A DNA stretch of 64,000 bases from Panulirus ornatus (GCF_036320965.1 NC_092257.1:17345413-17409412), one strand, 5' to 3'; shown: positions 24,192 through 38,810, counted from the stretch's first letter. Program-made: numbers and translations. The notes: generated from the sequence alone by a model not told the origin.

Positions 24192-25190
24192 GGCATTTGG
24201 CCTAAGATGGAGATAATCCGCATCTCTGCTACTCCTATACAGTGCGACTGAACATCTATCATATTTCACCAGATGAAATGACAGTTGGGGAGGAGCGGAC
24301 ACGTGCACTAGGCGAACCACGGTGTACATCACGGTGTGTGGCGAGGCAAGACAACAGCTCAGGATGGGGGGGACGTGAAACCCAGAGCTGGTGGTGCATT
24401 TGTATTTCTGGCCACAGGATTACCGAGGCCGAGACCACAGTCTCTCCCTATCTCTCCACCAGGCCTCTTGCCCCATACCTTCCCCTCCCAATCACACACT
24501 CCAACACAGCTCTTCCCATTACAGGAACTACAACCACCGAGGTCTGACACATAACACAGCAGCAGCTGTTTTCCACCGGCCGCCTCCGTCACACCCAAGC
24601 TTCCGGGGACGGACTTACCAGCAGGGTACACAGTCCATATGACAACATAGGTGGCATGCCCGGTGATGGAGTGAGGACCATCAGCCGGAGTTACGAGGCT
24701 CCGGCTAGCAGGCAGGGCCACCACGGGGGCCGGACCTGCAGAAGAGATACACTTGCTGCTCATGTCCAGTATCATGTTCCACACTCACTCGCCGCCTGAA
24801 TAAATTAATTATCTTTATCTACATGACTCTATAATTCATCTGGTAGACTCATTACATGGCCGACACATGTGACGCCTCTCACTCGACCAACAACAGCAGC
24901 AGGACACAGGGCTGGCCGGATTACCCCTACCACGAGCACGACCCAGACCCTGAGTGCTGCGTCGCAGATATGGGGTCCGGATGAGGCGTTCCATCAACCA
25001 TACAACATATATAACCCACCATCGTCTGCACCGTCTACACTGAACGTATGAGACACACATCGAACTCACACTTCGCCTCACGTCTCGTGTTAGTTCAGGA
25101 GGCCGTCTTCTATCCCTCCAAGAACTCTCGAGTCTCCGACCAAGCTACGTTACTGGTGGTCTGTTCTACTGCATGATGCCCACCCCGGCT
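24190..25190. other. Unrecognised stretch
   Basis: No gene, RNA or known repeat recognised on either strand. Confidence 0.45.
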
Positions 25191-25199
25191 GGTGTGGCT

Positions 25200-25321
25200 A
25201 AATGGTCTGGAAAAATACCAAATGTCATCTAACGTCTATAAAATGTCAGCTATTGCGAGTAGGAAACCTCGACAAGAAATTCCATTACGAACTATCGGGC
25301 CACAAGATAAGGGACGCTCCC

Positions 25322-25360
<39 letters not shown>

Positions 25361-25660
25361 TCCGACACCTTCAAATTCCCCCACCAGTGTAACGAAGCTG
25401 CCAAGAAAGCAAATACGATATCAAGATGTATTGACAGAGACTTTGCACGCAAAAGCAAGGATGTGATACTGCCACTGTACGTGTAGGTCTAGTTCGACTC
25501 CCATCTCGGATAAGCAGTGCTGTTGTGCATCTCCCAACAGATATCTACGTACAGATATTCTAAAATTGGGAAATATTGCTGTGAAGAGGAACTCAACTGA
25601 TTTCTTCCTTACGTAACAAGTCTATATGAGGATATAGACTGCGAGGGATGAACTGATCTC
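25200..25660 (+). mobile_element. Decayed CR1-like LINE, reverse transcriptase C-terminal part, with in-frame (GT)n
   Basis: The plus-strand frame from about 25203 reads WKNTKCHLTSIKCQLLRVGN, then a YELSGHKI-like segment, a (CV)n stretch from the GT tract at 25323-25359, and SDTFKFPHQCNEAAKKANTI with FARKSKDVILPLY. After a frameshift it continues with LVR and YLRTDILKLGNIAVKR. This order matches the RT thumb region of CR1-type elements: the DLGV block, the KAN block, the LY-LVRP block and the YRKDI block. The GT tract occupies the position of the DLGV block. Multiple stops and frameshifts mark it as dead. Clade assignment is from remembered motif order, not a search. Confidence 0.7.
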
Positions 25661-25848
25661 TCTTTTCCTTTGCCATCCTTTCATCTATTATTGCCTGTTT
25701 TATTTACTTTTAAGTAGTTTTAAGGCCAGACCATCTCGCCTGGGTTTGTGTGGTCTGTGTATCTACGTAACTAAGCAAGGGGCGGCTCCAAGGGAAGTGA
25801 ACAGAATGTTCGAAAATATTCAAAGGATCCCATCGCAGATACATGGTC

Positions 25849-25850
<2 letters not shown>

Positions 25851-25899
<49 letters not shown>

Positions 25900-25964
25900 G
25901 GTGGGTGGGTGGGTGTGTGTGCGCGCGCGCGTGTGTGTGGGTGTGTGTGTGTGTGTGTGGGTGT
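25851..25964. repeat. Compound (GT)n-(GGGT)6-(GC)5-(GT)n tract
   Basis: GT dinucleotides to 25890, six GGGT units at 25891-25914, then GT, five GC units at about 25921-25930, and more GT with single GGG steps. The (GGGT)6 block fits the G-quadruplex pattern and the alternating purine-pyrimidine GC/GT blocks fit Z-DNA-prone sequence. Confidence 0.95.
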
Positions 25965-26149
25965 ACTCGTCATCCCAGAGATATGTTAGAAATCGTGCTA
26001 TGCTAAGCGTGAACACGTCACCCAGACATTGGAATTCACGCTCACACGTCGCAGATTTCTCTTCTGAAAAGTCGATCCGACTGCATAAACGAGTGACCCG
26101 TTCTTGTAGGGAATACTTGCTCCCACGTCCAAACTTGCCCCACTTGCTG

Positions 26150-26400
26150 CGGTGTTGGATTCTCTCTCTTCTACAGGTATCATTCCGATTTCTGCTCTCG
26201 AGGATCGGCTGCTTGCCTTGCCTCGCCATCAGCTACACCGTACAAAGTACTGTTACGTGACCACTCTGTGGCCACTGGCATCCAAATGGGTGTGCCGTTA
26301 TGATGTCTGTTTCTTTGCCTACATGGCTAAGCTTTGGAACTCTCTTATCTTCTCAAGTCTTGCCTAACACCTACCACCTGACTACTTTTTGAACCACAGG
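26150..26400 (+). mobile_element. Possible decayed LINE RT C-terminus
   Basis: The plus frame reads PISALEDRLLALPRHQLH and later FAYMAKLWNSLIFSSLA before a stop. The second segment resembles the LWNSLP-type motif close to the end of many arthropod LINE RT proteins. It is short and interrupted, so the assignment is tentative. Confidence 0.35.
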
Positions 26401-26594
26401 TTTTAAACTTCCTTCAGAACTCCTGGATCTATTAACATGTCTATTTCTGTCGCCTGCCTCTTCTAGTCCATTTAAGACCTGGGTCTTGGTAAGGACATCT
26501 GTTCATGACTGGTCTACCACATGTGGAAAAAAAAGAATGTTTGGCTCGATCATTAACGATTTAATCACATTTACAAATGCGCCTCAGATGTTGT

Positions 26595-26700
26595 CGTGTT
26601 CACCCAATCGAGGATTCGAACCCGTGCATCTCGATGAACGAGACTGTTGTGGCCAGTGCAGGAGCCACGCAATGTACTGATACTGCCTGTAGGCCAAGCG
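26595..26700 (-). mobile_element. tRNA-like promoter fragment, probably a SINE
   Basis: On the minus strand the B-box GGGTTCGAATCC (complement of 26612-26623) is preceded by GCGTGGCTCCTGCACTGGCC, which resembles an A box with an enlarged spacer. The T-arm stem pairs poorly and no cloverleaf forms, so a tRNA-derived SINE is more likely than a tRNA gene. Confidence 0.4.
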
Positions 26701-26744
26701 CATTACAGAGACAAATAGACATCCCTCCCCCGTACAGTGCAAAT

Positions 26745-26906
<162 letters not shown>

Positions 26907-27009
26907 AAAAAACCAAGCGGTTATACACAGAGAAGACGACGATGACACATCAGGTGAACGCTTTCATCACACTCTGATGTCCTGAAGTTCACAAATCTAG
27001 TATCAGACT

Positions 27010-27255
27010 AGGTAAACACTCACCATATACCGGCCTGAGGAGACCAGGTCAATACTCACCACAGACGAGTGGCAGGGAAGACTAGGTCAATACTCATTAC
27101 AGACGTGCGCCATGGCGGACAAGGTCAATACTCACCACAGACGTGTGGCAGAGAAGATCAGGTCAATACTCACCACAGGCGAGTGCCAGGGAAGACCAGG
27201 TCAATACTCGCTACAGAAGAGCGCTAAGGAAGACCAGGTCAATACTCACCTGAAA
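27010..27255. repeat. 38-bp minisatellite, about seven copies
   Basis: GTCAATACTC occurs at 27048, 27086, 27124, 27162, 27200 and 27238, exactly 38 nt apart, with CACCACAGACGAGTGGCAGG between. A diverged first copy begins near 27010. Confidence 0.9.
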
Positions 27256-27890
27256 ATGAAAATTAAGTATACGTTAATCATCTGGGACACAGAAACAAAA
27301 ATTTAATAAAGTATACATTTACTCAATAAACACCAATACACTTCCACATTCACCTCATACATGAGTCTTTGCGTATATATAACACTGAGATACGGCAGAG
27401 CACTAGCTAAGCCGTGGTATGACCTCTCATGCAGCCTATGACCTACAATGACCTGTCTTAGGACCCGGAGTAGTAGTTCTTCAGGGATCTTCTAACCCCT
27501 CCACACAGCTGGGACTGAGTTGGGGGTCACTGGTGGACCATAAACTGATGCAACCCGTCCTCCGTAGAGAAGGACATAACACACCTCTCCCATCTGTGCT
27601 CGAGAGAGTACAGCCTCGGTGAATCCATGCGTTCCCAGCGGTCCAGTTCACTTTACCGCCTCCATACCTGCCGGGAAAGATCCTTGCACACGATCTCTCT
27701 CCCTTCACCCTCAAAGGTGATGTTCGTCCACAGCAGCATTCTATTAGTGATAGGATTACCAAAAGGTGGTCAAGTGACATCTCACGACTCTCTCTCTCAA
27801 AATTGTTCAATAACGTAAGACGTCGGTGTTATCGGCTGGCAGTGTTTTCGTAACTGCTTTCCTTCTTCTTTTGCAGAGCGGGGCGATGTG
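27256..27890. other. Unrecognised stretch
   Basis: No gene or known repeat recognised. The left end is AT-rich. Confidence 0.45.
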
Positions 27891-27894
27891 AGGC

Positions 27895-28213
27895 AGTCTC
27901 CATGCGAGTCAGTTTCCATGCGAGTCAGTTTCCCTGTGAGTTGTTGTTTCCATGTGAGTCAGTTTCCATGTGAGTCAGTTTCCATGTGAGTTTGTTTCCA
28001 TGTGAGTTATAGTTTCCATGTGAGTTATTGTTTCCATGTGAGTCAGTTTCCATGTGAGTCAGTTTCCATGTGAGTCAGTTTCCATGTGAATCAGTTTCCA
28101 CGTGAGTCAGTTTCCATGCGAGTCACTTTCCATATGAGTCACTTTAAATATGAGTCAGTTTCCACGTGAGTCAGTTTCCATGTGAGTCAGTTTCCACGTG
28201 AGTCAGTTTCCAG
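27895..28213. repeat. 16-bp minisatellite, GTGAGTCAGTTTCCAT, about 20 copies
   Basis: The 16-nt unit recurs about 20 times with point changes. Eleven copies hold an exact TGAGTCA, the consensus AP-1/bZIP binding word, and three junctions read CACGTG, an E-box. Whether these are used as regulatory sites is unknown. Confidence 0.9.
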
Positions 28214-28686
28214 GTCTTTGAGGATGGAGTCAGAGTCCAGGCTCAATGTTCGACGGGTATGTGTGTGGTGCCCCCGCAACACAGGGGTGGATTATACCGT
28301 TTAGGGAAGAAGTGAGTTGGGTCGTTTATCTTTAAGTCTTTTTTTCGCCTTCCATAATTAGTAGTTCATTAATGTTTGACTCTACTCCTGCCAATCACCA
28401 GTGCATGTGCCCTCTCCTGGCCTGAGTGGGCAATGGAGTTGGTGGTGTTCGAACTGCGTTCTGCGTATGAATATACACATTTTTTTCCCCCCTATATCAC
28501 TAACGTACAGTATCATGATATGGCCTCTATAACAGCCTGTGACCTACAGTGTCCTGTTATCACCTGTCCTATAGCCTGTATCCTACAGGATCGTGGTGCT
28601 GTACGACCTCTGTTGCAGCCTGGAACTTATACAGCGCCAGATGACAACCCTCAGCATTCCTGCCCTGCCAACACATGAAGGTGGGA

Positions 28687-31139
<2,453 letters not shown>

Positions 31140-31189
31140 ATTAATATTACTCTCTTGCAGCACACATTACGAAAATGGATCCCATTACC

Positions 31190-31575
31190 TGGTAAATACC
31201 TAGCGCAGTCTTCGGGGGTCTTCACCCCAACAGTCCGGGCTAATGGAAGCCGCAGCTCTCATGTCTCCACAGCCCACCACAGCCTGGATGGTCTGGTAAA
31301 TTTTGTAAGTAACTTGTCCATTGTGCATCCCATTCTGTTTCTGATGGTAGCTTGGCAAGTTGTGGAAGAGTCTTGGACCCAGGATGTTTAAGGCGTTCTC
31401 TCCTTTTGCGCATGGGGCACCTTTGGATTTCACACAGTCTTCCATGCCTGTCGAGCCAGTAGGACGTTATTGCCGAATGTGAGTTGGGAGCCACACCTTC
31501 CGGGATTTTCCAGGTAGAGATGATGATATACCTCTACCGTCTGCCTTCTAGGGAGTTTTTACTCAGAGATTTCAG
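31190..31575 (-). mobile_element. Decayed LINE RT C-terminus (CR1-like)
   Basis: On the minus strand the text reads STWKIPEGVAPNSHSAITSY then LDRHGRLCEI, shifts frame, and continues with NALNILGPRLFHNLPS and YKIYQTIQAVVG before a stop. This matches the C-terminal end of a CR1-like RT: the TWKI-EG block, an RRGR-like block, then F--LGP-LFN-LP. At least one frameshift makes it a pseudogene. Found from motif order alone, so the boundaries are approximate. Confidence 0.5.
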
Positions 31576-31789
31576 TCGTTCCTAGTGAACTGGATACAGG
31601 TAGTGCCATGAGACACCGTACTACACAGACGCTAATATAATCACGTTTGTGTAGGTCAGAAAATCAGGCCAGATGGTCCGGACCGGTAATGGTCGTAGGT
31701 GTGGTCATCCTGGCTCAGGTGAGCGGGCCTACTGGGCAGCACTGGGAAGGCCCTAGTAGGAGGGTCTTGGTCGACATACCTAACGAAGG

Positions 31790-32440
31790 CTTAGGCCCAT
31801 CGCCAACGGCCCCTGGAGTATAAGGAGGAGGGTACTCGAAGACGTAACGGAGAGCAGAAGTGCTTCCTGAATTGACGTGGGGTGAGGACTTAAGGGCCCT
31901 GGAGGAGAGCGGAGGAACATAGTGTCAAGTAGGGGACATAATGGAGGGCTTCCAAAGATGGTGAGGAGGGGCTGAGGGGTGTGGTAAGACAAGGAGGGTG
32001 AGGGCGGCCGGAGAGATCCGGCAACATAGGGAGCTGAACGATAACTGAAGGACGTGGTGATGGAGGGAGGATGGGCAGTGTGGCGAGGGTGATGGAGGGA
32101 GGGGTGCAAGTGTGGTGGGTGTGAGGGAGGGCAGGGTGATAGAGGGAACGCGCTAGTGTGGTGGTGGGTGAGGAAGTGAGGGCAGTGTGTGGAGGGTGAT
32201 GGAGTGTTAGGAAGTGGTAAGATTGGATGGGATGTAATGGAGGGAGGAGTGACTGAGTGTAGAGGGTGATGGAGGGAAGAAGAGCAAAAATTGGAGGTTA
32301 TTTCAGGAGGGCCGTGTGAGAGGAGGGCAGTGTGAGAGAGGGAGGGCAGCGTGGTGGGTGATGGAGTGTGAGAGGAAGAGCAGAGTGTGGAGGGTAACAG
32401 AAGGAGGGAAGGGCACAGTGTGGAGGGGGTTGGTGTCGGG
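31790..32440. repeat. Degenerate purine-rich repeats, GTGATGGAGGGAGGA
   Basis: Variants of GTGATGGAGGGAGG and GGCAGTGTG recur at irregular 25-45 nt intervals. No gene recognised. Confidence 0.6.
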
Positions 32441-32624
32441 TGTCACTAACGAGTGTGCCAGACACCCGCTATGATGTGTGATTCATCCCCCAGTTGGCCG
32501 CAGCTGGTCGCAGGGAGATAGGCGGCCTGGCCCAGGTAATGCCCGGCCCATGGCGCTCATACCGTTAAGGCCACCAGCCACAGTCACCTGGCCAACGTGT
32601 CCCCCTCACCCCTTCACCACACAT

Positions 32625-32634
<10 letters not shown>

Positions 32635-32672
<38 letters not shown>
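32635..32672. repeat. (AC)n microsatellite
   Basis: Uninterrupted AC tract. Confidence 0.95.
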
Positions 32673-32674
<2 letters not shown>

Positions 32675-33104
32675 GGAGCCAGTACTGCCCCACTACCGCA
32701 GCAGGAGGGACAGAGTCATGCCACCGCGCCAGCTGCTGCTCACTGTACCTCAACCATCGGGAGAGGTGCGAATGTTGCACCGGCTGATACTGGGTTACGC
32801 ATTACTCCGCCCACTGAAGTATGACACGGTAGTGTCATGTCCCTCACGTCTGCTACTGAAATCTGGCTGAAGGTTGACCAGCTGATTGACAACGTCTGGC
32901 ATGGAAGTCTGGAACTATGGAGTGAGAGTGTCCATGGCGCTATGAAAGCTTGGTGATCGTACCCCACAATGGTGCCATAGAGACAACATACCAACCTCCT
33001 GAGTGAGTGTATTGAGGCTGAGTGAGGACCAGAGGCCTCTGGTGGCCAGGCTCCCTGGTAAAGCCATCATGCCCACTAGATCCTTACTCTGCCTGGACAG
33101 TACT

Positions 33105-33200
33105 AAAAGGGGCACCACCCTACACCAGCGGGGCCCAACACTCTGCACCAGAAGGGGCCACCACTCTGCACCACAGGAGCCACCACTCTGCACTACAGAA
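33105..33200. repeat. ~21-bp repeat, GGGGCCACCACTCTGCACCA
   Basis: About four loose copies of a GCCACCACTCTGCAC unit. Confidence 0.65.
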
Positions 33201-33241
33201 GCCACCCTGGAACATCCTCACTACCTCACTACATCACACAG

Positions 33242-33381
33242 GTTCCCTCGTCGGTGATAACCGAGTCTAAAAACGTGAACATTTATACCGTGAGGAAGTT
33301 TCTCGCCGTGGCAGTCGCAGCAGGAGGGGGCACCCTGAGACGTCGGGGCCAAAGAGGGGTGCCCAGACCGGGTTCCGCCAG
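33242..33381 (+). CDS. Weak candidate coding exon
   Basis: A 140-nt open piece follows a good acceptor-like run (CTACCTCACTACATCACACAG) and ends CCAG followed by GTGTGT. It would encode VPSSVITESKNVNIYTVRKF and an Arg/Gly-rich part of about 26 residues. The frame also stays open past the donor to 33487. No domain is recognised. Borders and composition are suggestive but not decisive. Confidence 0.22.
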
Positions 33382-33574
33382 GTGTGTGGCGGCCCACACG
33401 TGCACCATACCAACACCAGGCGGCAAGAAGCTGATGATGACATATGAGACGATGATGGAGTTTTTCCTGCGGAGTCTGAGTAGCTGACGGGAAGATCAAC
33501 TGGGCTTATCACCATCAGAAGGTGAATCCTAGCTGCTGCACCTGTCGTCCGGGACTGTTGTCCTGCGGTGCCCA

Positions 33575-33578
<4 letters not shown>

Positions 33579-33655
<77 letters not shown>
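33579..33655. repeat. (CT)38 microsatellite
   Basis: Uninterrupted CT tract ending 27 nt before an AG (TCCCTTCCCCACCATCCCAG) that would make a strong acceptor. Confidence 0.95.
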
Positions 33656-33657
<2 letters not shown>

Positions 33658-33681
33658 AACCGCCTATCCCTTCCCCACCAT

Positions 33682-33992
33682 CCCAGGCTGCTGCCATCAA
33701 GTACGTCACCCTCTTCATTGCCGTTCCTCCTCCGTCTCACACCCAGGCTCAACAGACGATTCCTTATAGGCCTGGTCTGCCATCAAGGTGCAGGGCGACG
33801 TCACCAGAGCACGAGTTCTTGTGTTCCTCCCATGAGCCGCCATCCCCTCACGACGCCGGTCTGATTAGTCTGTGTCGTCACCCGCGTCCCGTCCCGGGAA
33901 CATCTTTGATGACCGTGTACCATGGCGCCAGGCTGTGCTGGCCAGGCGGCGCGCTCAACACTCGGGGACTGCTTCCACTGATACCTGGGTAG
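33682..33992 (+). CDS. Very weak exon candidate after a CT tract
   Basis: The frame after CCACCATCCCAG stays open for ~100 codons (AAAIKYVTLFIAVPPPSHTQ at the start) and ends at TAG 33990-33992. Apart from the acceptor-like border there is no supporting evidence; a second frame is also open here. Confidence 0.15.
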
Positions 33993-35530
<1,538 letters not shown>

Positions 35531-35713
35531 TTATACTTTGTCGCTGTCTCCCGTGTTTGCGAGGTAGCGCAAGGAAACAGACGAAAGAAATGGCCCCCCC
35601 CCCATACACATGTACATACAAACGTCCACACACGCAAATATACATACCTACACAGCTTTCCATGGTTTACCCCAGACGCTTCACATGCCTTGATTCAATC
35701 CACTGACAGCACG

Positions 35714-38710
35714 TCAACCCCTGTATACCACATCGCTCCAATTCACTCTATTCCTTGCCCTCCTTTCACCCTCCTGCATGTTCAGGCCCCGATCACACAA
35801 AATCTTTTTCACTCCATCTTTCCACCTCCAATTTGGTCTCCCTCTTCTCCTCGTTCCCTCCACCTCCGACACATATATCCTCTTGGTCAATCTTTCCTCA
35901 CTCATTCTCTCCATGTGCCCAAACCATTTCAAAACACCCTCTTCTGCTCTCTCAACCACGCTCTTTTTATTTCCACACCTCTCTCTTACCCTTACGTTAC
36001 TTACTCGATCAAACCACCTCACACCACACATTGTCCTCAAACATCTCATTTCCAGCACATCCATCCTCCTGCGCACAACTCTATCCATAGCCCACGCCTC
36101 GCAACCATACAGCATTGTTGGAACCACTATTCCTTCAAACATACCCATTTTTGCTTTCCGAGATAATGTTCTCGACTTCCACACATTTTTCAAGGCTCCC
36201 AAAATTTTCGCCCCCTCCCCCACCCTATGATCCACTTCCGCTTCCATGGTTCCATCCGCTGACAGATCCACTCCCAGATATCTAAAACACTTCACTTCCT
36301 CCAGTTTTTCTCCATTCAAACTCACCTCCCAATTGACTTGACCCTCAACCCTACTGTACCTAATAACCTTGCTCTTATTCACATTTACTCTTAACTTTCT
36401 TCTTCCACACACTTTACCAAACTCAGTCACCAGCTTCTGCAGTTTCTCACATGAATCAGCCACCAGCGCTGTATCATCAGCGAACAACAACTGACTCACT
36501 TCCCAAGCTCTCTCATCCCCCACAGACTTCATACTTGCCCCTCTTTCCAGGACTCTTGCATTTACCTCCCTAACAACCCCATCCATAAACAAATTAAACA
36601 ACCATGGAGACATCACACACCCCTGCCGCAAACCTACATTCACTGAGAACCAATCACTTTCCTCTCTTCCTACACGTACACATGCCTTACATCCTCGATA
36701 AAAACTTTTCACTGCTTCTAACAACTTGCCTCCCACACCATATATTCTTAATACCTTCCACAGAGCATCTCTATCAACTCTATCATATGCCTTCTCCAGA
36801 TCCATAAATGCTACATACAAATCCATTTGCTTTTCTAAGTATTTCTCACATACATTCTTCAAAGCAAACACCTGATCCACACATCCTCTACCACTTCTGA
36901 AACCGCACTGCTCTTCCCCAATCTGATGCTCTGTACATGCCTTCACCCTCTCAATCAATACCCTCCCATATAATTTACCAGGAATACTCAACAAACTTAT
37001 ACCTCTGTAATTTGAGCACTCACTCTTATCCCCTTTGCCTTTGTACAATGGCACTATGCACGCATTCCGCCAATCCTCAGGCACCTCACCATGAGTCATA
37101 CATACATTAAATAACCTTACCAACCAGTCAACAATACAGTCACCCCCTTTTTTAATAAATTCCACTGCAATACCATCCAATCCTGCTGCCTTGCCGGCTT
37201 TCATCTTCCGCAAAGCTTTTACTACCTCTTCTCTATTTACCAAATCATTTTCCCTAACCCTCTCACTTTGCACACCACCTCGACCAAAACACCCTATATC
37301 TGCCACTCTGTCATCAGACACACTCAACAAACCTTCAAAATACTCATTCCATCTCCTTCTCACATCACCACTACTTGTTATCACCTCCCCATTTACGCCC
37401 TTCACTGAAGTTCCCATTTGCTCCCTTGTCTTACGCACCCTATTTACCTCCTTCCAGAACATCTTTTTATTCTCCCTAAAATTTACTGATAGTCTCTCAC
37501 CCCAACTCTCATTTGCCCTTTTTTTCACCTCTTGCACCTTTCTCTTGACCTCCTGTCTCTTTCTTTTATACTTCTCCCACTCAATTGCATTTTTTCCCTG
37601 CAAAAATCGTCCAAATGCCTCTCTCTTCTCTTTCACTAATACTCTTACTTCTTCATCCCACCACTCACTACCCTTTCTAAACAGCCCACCTCCCACTCTT
37701 CTCATGCCACAAGCATCTTTTGCGCAATCCATCACTGATTCCCTAAATACATCCCATTCCTCCCCCACTCCCCTTACTTCCATTGTTCTCACCTTTTTCC
37801 ATTCTGTACACAGTCTCTCCTGGTACTTCCCCACACAGGTCTCCTTCCCAAGCTCACTTACTCTCACCACCTTCTTCACCCCAACATTCACTCCTCTTTT
37901 CTGAAAACCCATACTAATCTTCACCTTAGCCTCCACAAGATAATGATCAGACATCCCTCCAGTTGCACCTCTCAGCACATTAACATCCAAAAGTCTCTCT
38001 TTCGCACGCCTGTCAATTAACACGTAATCCAATAACGCTCTCTGGCCATCTCTCCTACTTACATAAGTATACTTATGTATATCTCGCTTTTTAAACCAGG
38101 TATTCCCAATCATCAGTCCTTTTTCAGCACATAAATCTACAAGCTCTTCACCATTTCCATTTACAACACTGAACACCCCATGCATACCAATTATTCCCTC
38201 AACTGCCACATTACTCACCTTTGCATTCAAATCACCCATCACTATAACCCGGTCTCGTGCATCAAAACCGCTAACACACTCATTCAGCTGCTCCCAAAAC
38301 ACTTGCCTCTCATGATCTTTCTTCTCATGCCCAGGTGCATATGCACCAATAATCACCCACCTCTCTCCATCAACTTTCAATTTTACCCATATTAATCGAG
38401 AATTTACTTTCTTACATTCTATCACATACTCCCACAACTCCTGTTTCAGGAGTATTGCTACTCCTTCCCTTGCTCTTGTCCTCTCACTAACCCCTGACTT
38501 CACTCCCCAGACATTTCCAAACCACTCTTCCCCTTTACCCTTGAGCTTCGTTTCACTCAGAGCCAAAACATCCAGGTTCCTTTCCTCAAACATACTACCT
38601 ATCTCTCCTTTTTTCACATCTTGGTTACGTCCACACACATTTAGGCACCCCACTCTGAGCCTTCGAGGAGGATGATCACTCCCCGCGTGACTCCTTCTTC
38701 TGTTTCCCAT
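35714..38710 (-). CDS. RTE-like LINE endonuclease/reverse transcriptase, intact ORF
   Basis: 998 codons without interruption. The ATG at 38710-38708 is supported as the start because an in-frame TAA lies 12 nt upstream. Residues ~18-265 form an apurinic-like endonuclease: LNVCGRNQ (23-30), ETK with Glu53, YAPG (124-127), GDLNAKV with Asp160/Asn162, and SDH at 254-256. A basic, charged linker covers ~270-480. RT motifs follow: AGKAAGLDGI (505-514), CIVPLYKGKG and NYRGISLLS (551-576), EQCGFRSGRGC (600-610), FMDLEKAYD with Asp637 (motif A), LRQGCVMSPWLFN (694-706, motif B), FADD at 743-746 (motif C, Tyr replaced by Phe) and YLGVDLS (811-817). The C-terminal part has MLYGCEAW, WFGHMERM and RRGRPNWRWKDG (955-966), common in RTE proteins. 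It would nick target DNA and copy the element RNA onto it in the nucleus. All catalytic residues appear present, so it could be active. Confidence 0.93.
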   Translation of the reverse strand: MGNRRRSHAGSDHPPRRLRVGCLNVCGRNQDVKKGEIGSMFEERNLDVLALSETKLKGKGEEWFGNVWGVKSGVSERTRAREGVAILLKQELWEYVIECKKVNSRLIWVKLKVDGERWVIIGAYAPGHEKKDHERQVFWEQLNECVSGFDARDRVIVMGDLNAKVSNVAVEGIIGMHGVFSVVNGNGEELVDLCAEKGLMIGNTWFKKRDIHKYTYVSRRDGQRALLDYVLIDRRAKERLLDVNVLRGATGGMSDHYLVEAKVKISMGFQKRGVNVGVKKVVRVSELGKETCVGKYQERLCTEWKKVRTMEVRGVGEEWDVFRESVMDCAKDACGMRRVGGGLFRKGSEWWDEEVRVLVKEKREAFGRFLQGKNAIEWEKYKRKRQEVKRKVQEVKKRANESWGERLSVNFRENKKMFWKEVNRVRKTREQMGTSVKGVNGEVITSSGDVRRRWNEYFEGLLSVSDDRVADIGCFGRGGVQSERVRENDLVNREEVVKALRKMKAGKAAGLDGIAVEFIKKGGDCIVDWLVRLFNVCMTHGEVPEDWRNACIVPLYKGKGDKSECSNYRGISLLSIPGKLYGRVLIERVKACTEHQIGEEQCGFRSGRGCVDQVFALKNVCEKYLEKQMDLYVAFMDLEKAYDRVDRDALWKVLRIYGVGGKLLEAVKSFYRGCKACVRVGREESDWFSVNVGLRQGCVMSPWLFNLFMDGVVREVNARVLERGASMKSVGDERAWEVSQLLFADDTALVADSCEKLQKLVTEFGKVCGRRKLRVNVNKSKVIRYSRVEGQVNWEVSLNGEKLEEVKCFRYLGVDLSADGTMEAEVDHRVGEGAKILGALKNVWKSRTLSRKAKMGMFEGIVVPTMLYGCEAWAMDRVVRRRMDVLEMRCLRTMCGVRWFDRVSNVRVRERCGNKKSVVERAEEGVLKWFGHMERMSEERLTKRIYVSEVEGTRRRGRPNWRWKDGVKKILCDRGLNMQEGERRARNRVNWSDVVYRG

Positions 38711-38808
38711 TTTAGAAAGTTAATACAAGGAGGGGAGGATTTCCGGCCCCCCGCTCCCGTCCCCTCTAGTCGCTTTCTACGACACGCGAGGAATACGTGG
38801 GAAGTATT

Positions 38809-38810
<2 letters not shown>
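38711..38810 (-). promoter_or_regulatory. LINE 5' head, shared with the neighbouring SINE-like element
   Basis: On the plus strand 38729-38808 matches 39013-39092 with about 7 differences over ~78 positions by eye (shared core GTGGGAAGTATTC and TTCTACGACACGC). As the 5' end of a LINE it should hold the internal promoter, but no Pol II or Pol III promoter motif is certain. Confidence 0.6.

Noticed and set aside
25485..25505. GGTCTAGTTCGACTCC, a B-box-like word suggesting a tRNA
   Set aside because: It lies inside the CR1-like RT remnant at the LVRP position, and no A box is at a suitable distance.
27895..28213. Regularly spaced short repeats resembling a CRISPR array
   Set aside because: The 16-nt units are directly adjoining with no unique spacers, and the genome is eukaryotic.
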